Of a stretch of DNA of 64,000 nt, positions 54,796 to 62,476 are shown in pieces. The DNA comes from Alkalihalobacterium alkalinitrilicum. Its GTDB lineage: Bacteria; Bacillota; Bacilli; Bacillales; Bacillaceae_F. The DNA lies in NCBI RefSeq assembly GCF_002019605.1, contig NZ_KV917368.1, forward strand, positions 1,090,997 to 1,154,996, given 5' to 3'. The notes under the pieces were generated by a model. The model made no database searches. It was not told the origin of the DNA and saw only the letters and a program-made list of their open reading frames with translations. The translations under genes and the position numbers were made by a program. The stretch's first letter is position 1; each line of letters opens with the position of its first letter.

Positions 54796-56211
54796 ATGGA
54801 TAATAATTATGATTTGACCATCCTTGGCGGCGGAACAGGTGGATATGTTGCAGCAATTCGCGCATCACAGTTCGGTCTAAAAGTAGCTATTATTGAAAAA
54901 GGAAAGTTAGGAGGGACATGCCTTCATCGTGGATGTATACCTAGTAAATCATTGTTAAGGAGTGCTGAAGTATATTCTCATGCGAAAACAATGGATAGTT
55001 TCGGGGTTAGCGCCTCTGATGTAACATTAGACTTTTCAAAAGTCCAGGAACGAAAAGAGATGATTGTGAATCAATTATACCAAGGCGTTCAATACTTAAT
55101 GAAAAAAGGACAAATTACTGTCTATAATGGGACAGGTAAAATCGTTAGTCCAAACGCTGGTGCTAGTAAATCGGTCATTCTAGAAGTTCAAAAACAAAAC
55201 GGTGAAATAGTAGAACTGATTTCAAAAAACTTAATCATTGCTACGGGGTCAAGTCCAAGGGACCTCCCTGGTTTAGTAACGGATGAGGAATTTATTATTA
55301 ATTCCGATCATGCACTACAACTTGAACAATTACCTTCCTCTATAGCGATTATTGGTGGAGGAGTGATTGGTATCGAGTGGGCATCGATGCTTGCTGATTT
55401 TGGTGTAGAAGTATCTGTTATTGAAACGATGGATCGAATTTTACCTCAAGAAGATCAAGAAATTTCTAAAGAAGTACAAAGAATATTAAAGAAAAAAGGG
55501 ATCAAAGTGCTAACTAGTGCTAAAGTTCAAGATATTTCAAAGCAAGATGGTGAAGTAGAAGTATCATTAGACGTAAAAGGGAAAAGCAAATCTTTATCTT
55601 CAGAGAAAGTCCTACTATCTGTGGGTCGTAAAGCAAATATTGAAAATATTGGACTTGAAACTACAAGAATTGATGTTCAAAAAGGTGTAATCCAAACGAA
55701 TGAATTTTGCCAAACATCGAAACCGAATGTCTATGCGATCGGGGATGTTATTGGAGGGTTACAATTAGCTCATGTAGCTTCTCATGAAGGCTTGCTTGCA
55801 GTTGAGCATATTACGAATAATAACCCTGTACCGATAGATTATAGTTCAATTCCGAAATGTGTATATAGCCAACCTCAAGTAGCAAGTGTAGGTTTAACCG
55901 AAGAGGAAGCCGTTATAAATGGTTACTCGATAAAAACTGGTAAATTTCCATTTAAAGCGATTGGAAAGGCGTTAGTTTACGGGGAAGCTGATGGATTTGC
56001 CAAAGTAGTTATTGATAATGAAACCAATAAACTATTAGGCGTCCACATGGTTGGACCAAGTGTAACAGATCTAATTTCAGAAGCAGGGCTGGCAAAGTTT
56101 CTCAATGCTACCCATTTGGACTTAGCGCACTCTATACATCCACACCCTTCGTTGAGTGAAATATTTGGTGAAGTTGCTCTAATATCAGATAATATTCCAA
56201 TTCATATGTAA
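54796..56211 (+). CDS. Dihydrolipoyl dehydrogenase E3
   Basis: A 471-residue FAD disulfide reductase: FAD motif GGGTGGYVAA, redox disulfide GGTCLHRGCIPSKS, NAD motif GGGVIGIEWASMLAD, second FAD segment YAIGDVIGG, and the dimer-interface IHPHPSLSE. It reoxidises the lipoyl groups of E2. It follows the regulator gene by 20 nt with AAAGGAGA. Confidence 0.95.
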   Translation: MDNNYDLTILGGGTGGYVAAIRASQFGLKVAIIEKGKLGGTCLHRGCIPSKSLLRSAEVYSHAKTMDSFGVSASDVTLDFSKVQERKEMIVNQLYQGVQYLMKKGQITVYNGTGKIVSPNAGASKSVILEVQKQNGEIVELISKNLIIATGSSPRDLPGLVTDEEFIINSDHALQLEQLPSSIAIIGGGVIGIEWASMLADFGVEVSVIETMDRILPQEDQEISKEVQRILKKKGIKVLTSAKVQDISKQDGEVEVSLDVKGKSKSLSSEKVLLSVGRKANIENIGLETTRIDVQKGVIQTNEFCQTSKPNVYAIGDVIGGLQLAHVASHEGLLAVEHITNNNPVPIDYSSIPKCVYSQPQVASVGLTEEEAVINGYSIKTGKFPFKAIGKALVYGEADGFAKVVIDNETNKLLGVHMVGPSVTDLISEAGLAKFLNATHLDLAHSIHPHPSLSEIFGEVALISDNIPIHM

Positions 56212-56406
56212 AAGGATGTGCTTCGTTGCCATCCTTTGATGGATTCGTCACGGTCTAACATAAAAGACTGTGATTTTCTTTTTGTACAGAAGAATTTTTT
56301 AAGAAAAACTTTACGGAAGCTACTGATTAAAAAAGGAAGTAGAAATCTGGTAAAGGCTTGAACATTTCGATAAAATGGATAAAAAACGAAGAAGAAGGTT
56401 TTTTTC

Positions 56407-57066
56407 ATGATCGTAATTGGTATTGATCTATCTGGTCCAAGTAATCATAAAGATACGGTATTGACTGTATTTAAAAGACAAAAGGATCAATTAAAATTTA
56501 TAAAACTCATTAGTAATTTAAGCGACGAAAGTCTACTACAGGAAATTTTGGAACAAAGTGAATTGGATGAAGTCGTAATTGGTATTGATGCACCTTTATC
56601 ATATGAAGATGGTGGGGGCGACAGGAAGGGGGATAAGCTTCTTAGACAGTTTATCGTTTCCTTAGGAATGAAGTCTGGATCCATCATGCCACCTACATTG
56701 AATCGAATGGTTTACCTTACTTTAAGAGGAATTAAACTAACGCGAGAAATCGAAAGTCTTCACACTCGTTACCCTATTTCAATTATAGAAGTTCATCCTG
56801 GTGCAGTGATAGGATCAAGGTTTTCTCGAAGTGATATTGAGCATGTTTTATGCTACAAGCAAAATTTAACAGCGAGACAATTTATTAGAGATTGGTTAAG
56901 TAAGCAGCGCTTATCCGATCTTCCTGTTTTCATTGAAGAAGAAAGTCATTCTATTGATGCATGTGCAGCCGCATTAGGTGCGTGGCATTGTAAAGATCCT
57001 TCGTTCGGGCCTAAATGGCAACTTTCCGCTAATCCACCTCTTCATCCGTATGACTATTGCTGTTAA
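56407..57066 (+). CDS. DUF429 family protein
   Basis: A 219-residue protein with the DUF429 pattern, a predicted RNase H-like fold: IGIDLSG at the start, VIGIDAPLS, SIIEVHPGA and HSIDACAAALGAWHC. Acidic residues in these motifs suggest metal binding, and the family is predicted to be a nuclease, unproven. It stands alone after the catabolic island. The 56212-56406 gap has a short AAAGGATG/CATCCTTT hairpin. Confidence 0.8.
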   Translation: MIVIGIDLSGPSNHKDTVLTVFKRQKDQLKFIKLISNLSDESLLQEILEQSELDEVVIGIDAPLSYEDGGGDRKGDKLLRQFIVSLGMKSGSIMPPTLNRMVYLTLRGIKLTREIESLHTRYPISIIEVHPGAVIGSRFSRSDIEHVLCYKQNLTARQFIRDWLSKQRLSDLPVFIEEESHSIDACAAALGAWHCKDPSFGPKWQLSANPPLHPYDYCC

Positions 57067-57167
57067 ATAGTGTGAAAGTCATAGGTAGTTTTCTTATTTT
57101 ATTAAAACGTTACATCAGTACAAAATTAATAGAGTTAATTAAGCCATTTAAGGTAAGATAAGTTATA

Positions 57168-57216
57168 ATCCCGTCTCTTAGACTTTTTCTTTCAAAGGCT
57201 AGTGATGGGACTTTTT
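57168..57216 (+). terminator. Terminator after the DUF429 gene
   Basis: TCCCGTC pairs with GATGGGA, an inner stem is possible, and CTTTTTTC follows. The rest of 57067-57444 holds only AT-rich sequence. Confidence 0.6.
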
Positions 57217-57444
57217 TCTGTTTGCTCCTTTATCCGCAGATGAAAATTTCCCAAGAAGTTTACTATTCTATTTAATAGATTTTATTATATATATTAACCT
57301 GTTCGTGATATCATTGTAGTTTGAAAGTTGTACTATTATGATAAAATTAATCTGAAACTTCTTAAGCTAGAAATTAAAGTTTAGTACGAACTAACAGATT
57401 GGAAGTAGATTATTTATATTTTTTTCAAAAGGGTTGATTATTCT

Positions 57445-58987
57445 ATGTTACATGAATATTTTGCTGAGGTAAGAAAACGATGCCTTGAGTACGGTTTAAA
57501 CCCGAATGTAATTCCTGTATTCTCAAACAGATGAACTGGCTAAAATTCAAGAAGATTATCAGGATATTTTGTCTGTTATTACGTTTTTTATTAATAAATA
57601 TATAAAAAAGAATGTAGGAATCCCAATATTAGTTACGATAACAGATGATAAAGGAACGTTTATTGAATATATGGGAGACAAAAGTCTAGAACATACGGTT
57701 GTAGAGGAAGCTGGTTTACAAAAAGGTATACAGTTTACGGAAAGAAAAGCAGGGATTAGTTCAGTCCTTGCTGTAATCGATCTAGAAAGACCTGTAGAAG
57801 TAATCGGAACTGACCATTACCACCATTTTCTCCATTCTGCTGCTTGTTACAGTGCTCCATTATTTGTCAATAGAAAGTTAGTTGGTACTGTTTCCATTAT
57901 GACGTTTTTGGATTTTGCTCATCCGATGATTATGACTTCTCTAGAAACGGTAGTTGATTGTATTGAAAGAGAGTTAAGCCTACTCGAACGAAACCGTTAT
58001 TTAGATCAAATGAATCAAATGATGTTAGAACAGTCTACTATTGGTTATATCGTTATTGAAAAAAATGGAGAGATTGTAAGTTTAAACCCAAAAGCAAAAA
58101 CAATCTTATCCGTAGTTCAACAAGAATGTAAGTTTATTCATGATATAGAACCATTTAATCATCTATTTCAACGTTTTACACAAGGTGAAATTATACAAGA
58201 TTATGAGGTTGTCCTTCAAAATTCTAAAAATCTCATATGTTTAGTCGACTATTTTTCATTTTTAGATGGATGTTTAATTCAGCTTCATGATATTACAGAA
58301 TATAAAAAAACAGAATCCTATATCCAAAACTCCGAAAAGCTATCGATTCTAGGACAGCTAGCTGCATAAGTCGCACATGAAATCAAGAATCCACTAACAA
58401 CACTCAAGGGATTCATTCAGCTCATGCAGGAGAATCGGTATGATCAATCGTTTACTCCCGTTATGCTTAATGAAATTGAAAGAATTAACCAAATTACAAA
58501 CGAATTTTTAGTTCTTTCACGACCGACTGTTCTTTCTAAAGATTGGTACGATTTTAAAAAACTATTTGTTGAAATTGAGGTTATTTTTTCAAGTTTAGCG
58601 ATTTCGAAAAATATTGAAATTATACAAACCTATACCGATATCCCTCGTATCTACTGTGATGGTAACCAGTTAAAGCAAGTATTTATAAACATTGTTAAAA
58701 ATAGTGCAGAAGCAGTAGGTCACAATGGGAAAATTCACTTGAAATTTCAATCATACGATGAAGAACACATTCTCATTCGTATCGAGGATAATGGGAAAGG
58801 GTTTCCAAACCATATACTCAACAAAGTCGGCCAACCATTTGTGACAACAAAGGAGAATGGGAACGGGTTAGGAATTATGGTTTGTAAACGGATCATTGAA
58901 ACTATTCATTTTGGTCAATTGAATATGTACAATAATGAAAGTAACGGAGCGGTAGTAGATATTATTCTTCCTTATGCTGCAAAATAG
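57445..58987 (+). pseudogene. Sensor histidine kinase broken by a frameshift and a stop codon
   Basis: ATG 57445 opens a frame (LHEYFAEVRKRCLEYGL) that stops at 57532; the downstream frame continues as QTDELAKIQEDYQDILSV, so one frameshift lies near 57520. A soluble sensor region follows (GIQFTERKAGISSVLAV; DHYHHFLHSAACYSAPLF), alike in motif order to the GAF domain of the AcoR-like activator. Then a PAS-like segment. At 58367 a TAA interrupts LGQLAA*VAHEIKNPLTTLKG, immediately before the phospho-acceptor His. ATPase motifs NIVKNSAEAV, DNGKGF and NGLGI follow. No response regulator is adjacent. Confidence 0.85.
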
Positions 58988-59060
58988 TAGGTCGTTAATC
59001 TAAGTTTAGTATTTTCCATTATTTTATTTGTCATCTAAAAGTTACCTTTAAATTACAAAA

Positions 59061-59095
59061 TCCAGAACTAATCGGAGCGATCCATTAGTTCTGGA
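59061..59095 (+). terminator. Hairpin after the broken kinase
   Basis: A perfect 12-bp stem TCCAGAACTAAT / ATTAGTTCTGGA with an 11-nt loop; no T run. Confidence 0.5.
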
Positions 59096-59107
59096 TTAAC
59101 TAAGAAT

Positions 59108-59239
59108 GAATTCGTACCTGAAAACGCAAGAGAGACGTACTTAGAGAGACTTCAAACAGAACCGTTTAATGCGATGACCATCTTTTGTGAGTTTCTACAA
59201 CACGAAGAAAGAATAAAAAAAATGAAAGGTATTCTTTAA
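59108..59239 (+). pseudogene. C-terminal gene fragment, unknown family
   Basis: A frame reading NEFVPENARETYLERLQTE, then FNAMTIFCEFLQHEERIKK to a TAA, with no start or ribosome site and a closed frame upstream. A strong terminator follows, which fits the end of a once longer gene. Family not recognised. Confidence 0.35.
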
Positions 59240-59259
59240 TAGAACATACGTACTTTAAA

Positions 59260-59292
59260 AATCTGTACACAATTTTTGTGTACAGATTTTTT
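59260..59292 (+). terminator. Rho-independent terminator
   Basis: AATCTGTACAC / GTGTACAGATT 11-bp stem, 7-nt loop and T run, ending the fragment upstream. Confidence 0.85.
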
Positions 59293-59621
59293 ATTATGAA
59301 ACTATTAAAGAAACTTATCAGGTTAATAAAAGGTTTCACTGATTATACTATATTATCTTTATTATACACCTTGATATTAAAGTAAATGGCTAAAATGATG
59401 AGTATTGCGGACAGATTGAGCCATTAGTGCGGAGATTTGAGCCACTATTTGCGGTCAACTGAGCCATTAAGTGTGGGGGCGAGAGCCACTTTTATCAAAG
59501 TAGTTAATAATATAAACAACCACTGGAACTTCACTTGCTCCAATGGCTGTTTATATTATTATTTAAATCTCTTATCTCTTATCTCTTAATTCCTTATCAA
59601 TAATCTCAATAGCCCGGCTAA

Positions 59622-59759
59622 CTAGTTCATCCTATCCTCTTCGTCGTTCCAAATGCAGGAGGGTAATAGTGTTGCCTCTAGAGCCTTCTGTATCTCATCA
59701 GGTAAATACCTATGAAGAAAATATCCAGCTGTACGATTTTCAACTTCTAGTGGAATCAT
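59622..59759 (-). CDS. Small third reading frame of the IS21 element
   Basis: A 45-codon frame (MIPLEVENRTAGYFLHRYLP...) whose ATG overlaps the istB stop codon as ATGA. After its own stop a second frame reads DELVSRAIEIIDKELRDKR to about 59573, so it may be a frameshifted 60-65-residue protein. No family recognised. Coupled translation and gene-like composition support it being, or having been, real. Confidence 0.35.
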   Translation of the reverse strand: MIPLEVENRTAGYFLHRYLPDEIQKALEATLLPSCIWNDEEDRMN

Positions 59760-60508
59760 TTTGATACCCTCAATCCATGACGTTCCCTCATCGAAACTTC
59801 ACCATCAACTAGAATCTTATATGAATCATGAACGATTCTGTCAAGAATCGCATCTGCTATTTGTGCCTGTCCTAGTTTTGAATGCCATCCCTCAGGTGAG
59901 AATTGGGAACAGAAAATAGTAGAGGCTCTTTTGAGCCTTGCTTCAATAATCTCCAACACATGCAGTATATTTTCCTCTGAAAGCTCTGTTAGTAGCCACT
60001 CATCCAGGATTAATAAATCAATCTTTTTGTATTTCTGAATTAACTTACGGAAGCTGCCATCTGCTTCATACTTTGCTACAGCTAATTCATCTAGTAATTC
60101 TGGTAACCTTATATATTTCACTTTATAAAATTGGCGACATGCATGTACCCCAAAGGCATTGGATATCCATGTCTTTCCGTTCCCAGAGGCGCCCATTAAA
60201 ATGATGTTATGGTGATTTTGAAGGTAATTCCCAGTTGCTAACTCTAATATTTGATTCTTATCCAAATTACGATCCGGATGATATTCGATATCTTCAATAG
60301 CTGCTGTTGGTTCGCTGAGTGTAGCCTGTTTAATTAGTCGTTCAAGTCGATTCGATTTACGTCTATCATATTCATAATCTACCAGGAGATTGAACCTATC
60401 ATCAAAATCCATGTCCCTATAATCGTTATTCTGCTTTTGCTGCTGATATAATTCCGCCATCGCACCCATTTTCATTTCTACTAGTTTACGTAAAGTTTCT
60501 TGGTTCAT
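59756..60508 (-). CDS. istB: IS21-family helper ATPase IstB
   Basis: A 250-residue DnaC-like AAA+ ATPase that helps IstA choose and activate target DNA. Walker A is GASGNGKT and Walker B LLILDEWLL; the N-terminal helix bundle (RKLVEMKMGAMAELYQQQ) is typical. Its start overlaps the istA stop (TAATG). Confidence 0.95.
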   Translation of the reverse strand: MNQETLRKLVEMKMGAMAELYQQQKQNNDYRDMDFDDRFNLLVDYEYDRRKSNRLERLIKQATLSEPTAAIEDIEYHPDRNLDKNQILELATGNYLQNHHNIILMGASGNGKTWISNAFGVHACRQFYKVKYIRLPELLDELAVAKYEADGSFRKLIQKYKKIDLLILDEWLLTELSEENILHVLEIIEARLKRASTIFCSQFSPEGWHSKLGQAQIADAILDRIVHDSYKILVDGEVSMRERHGLRVSK

Positions 60509-62055
60509 TATTTTGTATCCCTCCCAAAGTATTTAGCTCCACGGACAAATCCATAGTCGTCAGATGTAGTGCGAGGTCTGTTAATATCCGTTTTTTTAGT
60601 TTGTTTTTTCTTCTTATTTCTTTCTACTACACTTTTAAAGACAGAAACCGTTGGGTTTGTTGAAATTTCAAGTAAGGTTTCTGTTGCTTTCTCTATTTCT
60701 TCATTTGGGTATTTCTTAGCTATATTCCTCAGTGTGCTAAGGCTATTTAATGCTTTTTTCTCTACATTCATTTCTAAGATATGAGAGACAAATTGAGTCA
60801 TAGATGGTCCAATTGTTTCTGCCCACTTCCGGTTATTTTCTGGATTATGATCTAAATATAATCGGTGATTGTCAGGCATGTGATCTGGATTGGTCTCTAA
60901 CTGGCCAATTTCACCATGTTGTCGTTTATGGGATGCAATCCGTACTTCTTTGAAGTAAACTTCAATTAAATCCGTAGTCAGTCGAACATCGACATTCTCT
61001 CGGACATAATCATATGGAACGGAATAATACATTCGATCAACTTGGATGTGGTAGTTCAGTTGAACTTTTGCTGTTTTCCATTCCGCAAGTTTATACCTTG
61101 TTTGAGGAAGCTGTTGAAGGTAGGATTTCTCTTCTTCCTCAAACACCTTTTTACGCGAACCTGGTCGCTTTTGAAATTCAGTGGTATTGATTTCTTCTAA
61201 TTTTTCAAAGATTTTCTGGTTTAAATCTTGAAGATGAAAACACTGATAGTTTCTTAGTGGAGCGATAATCTGTCTGGAAATATATCCAACAGTGCCTTCG
61301 ACACTCGCTTTATCTTTTGGCCTTCGAACACGGCTTGGAACAATGACAGTACGGTAGTAATCTGCCATTTCACGATAGGCTTCATTTAGAAGAGGCTCTT
61401 CCCGATGTGCTTTCGTAACCCCTGTTTTCAAATTATCAGGAACCATTGTTTCAGGAACTCCATCAAAATACTCCAATGCATGAATATGAGCGATAAGCCA
61501 ATTAGCTGATTTCATATCTAAAAAAGCTTCAACATAACTGAACTGGCTATAAGGTAAGGTCGCAATAAAAACATACGCTGGAATCGTTTCGCCTGTAGAA
61601 CGATCATTTATCTTTAGTGTCGTCCCAGCCCAATCTACTTCCATGACTTCACCTGGCTTTCTACGAATAGGCATAGTTAACTTATACTTTTTCGCATATT
61701 TCCCATAGTTTTCACAAAATGTACGATAGGCATAGGGAATCTTGCCGCCTTCCCGTGCCTCTGTGGAATACTCGTGATGTAACAGGGACAGGGTTACATT
61801 CTTCTTTTGTAGTTCCTTATGCACTCTTTCCCAATCAATTGGGAAGTACCCTTTCTCAACAGCCTGTTTCTCTGGGAAGAGAAACGCTTCTAGCCATGGA
61901 TTGGTCATGGTGTCATTCAAGCTTTCTACACCAAGTTTTTTGGCACGTTGAACAACATCTGAAACTGTATTCCTTGAGTGCCCAGTGCTAGAACTAATCG
62001 TTCTTTGACTAACTTCTTCAAGATAAAGTTCCAGAATCTTACGGTAATTAACCAT
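60508..62055 (-). CDS. istA: IS21-family transposase IstA
   Basis: A 515-residue transposase. Helix-turn-helix RTISSSTGHSRNTVSDVV at the N-terminus, DDE/RNase H core with MEVDWAGTTLKI (first Asp), MVPDNLKTG (second Asp) and a Glu in KDKASVEGTVGYISRQI, then a beta-barrel C-terminus. Start at codon 62055-62053 (MVNYRKILELY) with AGGAGGC just upstream; the frame extends 13 codons further without a site. Confidence 0.95.
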   Translation of the reverse strand: MVNYRKILELYLEEVSQRTISSSTGHSRNTVSDVVQRAKKLGVESLNDTMTNPWLEAFLFPEKQAVEKGYFPIDWERVHKELQKKNVTLSLLHHEYSTEAREGGKIPYAYRTFCENYGKYAKKYKLTMPIRRKPGEVMEVDWAGTTLKINDRSTGETIPAYVFIATLPYSQFSYVEAFLDMKSANWLIAHIHALEYFDGVPETMVPDNLKTGVTKAHREEPLLNEAYREMADYYRTVIVPSRVRRPKDKASVEGTVGYISRQIIAPLRNYQCFHLQDLNQKIFEKLEEINTTEFQKRPGSRKKVFEEEEKSYLQQLPQTRYKLAEWKTAKVQLNYHIQVDRMYYSVPYDYVRENVDVRLTTDLIEVYFKEVRIASHKRQHGEIGQLETNPDHMPDNHRLYLDHNPENNRKWAETIGPSMTQFVSHILEMNVEKKALNSLSTLRNIAKKYPNEEIEKATETLLEISTNPTVSVFKSVVERNKKKKQTKKTDINRPRTTSDDYGFVRGAKYFGRDTK

Positions 62056-62368
62056 AAAAAGCCTCCTGTATAATAATGTCATGCTTGCTAGCATGCAAGG
62101 TTATTATACAGGAGGCTTTTCTTTATTCTATTTATAGTGGCGCAGCATTCCGCAAAGGGTGGCTCTTTACGCCGCAATGACTGGCTCAAAACTCCGCATA
62201 AGTGGCTCATTTTCTCTGCAATAATCAAAAATGAAAATGATTACATAGAAGATCACCCCAGTTGGGGAATTTGCAGAGAAAAATTCTAACATCTCTATCT
62301 TCACCACCTTTTATTTTAACTTTATCATTTATCCGCATAGAATTAAACGAAAATTCAGATAATTGTCA

Positions 62369-62447
62369 CAAATAAAACTTGACAAACTTATCTATCAAAG
62401 TTTTATTTGTTAAGGCTGTAGAAAATGATTTCGTTTTCTACAGCCTT
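62369..62447. terminator. Two hairpins at the 3' side of the ABC exporter
   Basis: ACAAATAAAACT/AGTTTTATTTGT (arms 62369-62380 and 62400-62411) and AAGGCTGTAGAAAA / TTTTCTACAGCCTT (62412-62447). Read on the minus strand they lie within 30 nt of the exporter stop codon. The rest of 62228-62368 shows nothing I can support. Confidence 0.6.
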
Positions 62448-62476
62448 TGCAAATTCATCTTCTAAATTATCAAATT

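Larger units (their letters stand above)
59399..62227 (-). mobile_element. IS21-family insertion sequence with 7-bp target duplication
   Basis: An element of 2,829 bp bounded by related ends: TGAGTATTGCGGACAG at the left and, on the reverse strand, TGATTATTGCAGAGAA at the right, each followed by repeated TGAGCCA and TGCGGA blocks as expected for IS21 multiple end sites. AAAATGA flanks both sides (59392-59398 and 62228-62234), a target duplication of the length usual in the family. It carries istA, istB and a small third frame. It lies between genes, so it disrupts nothing obvious, and both main genes are intact. Confidence 0.92.
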
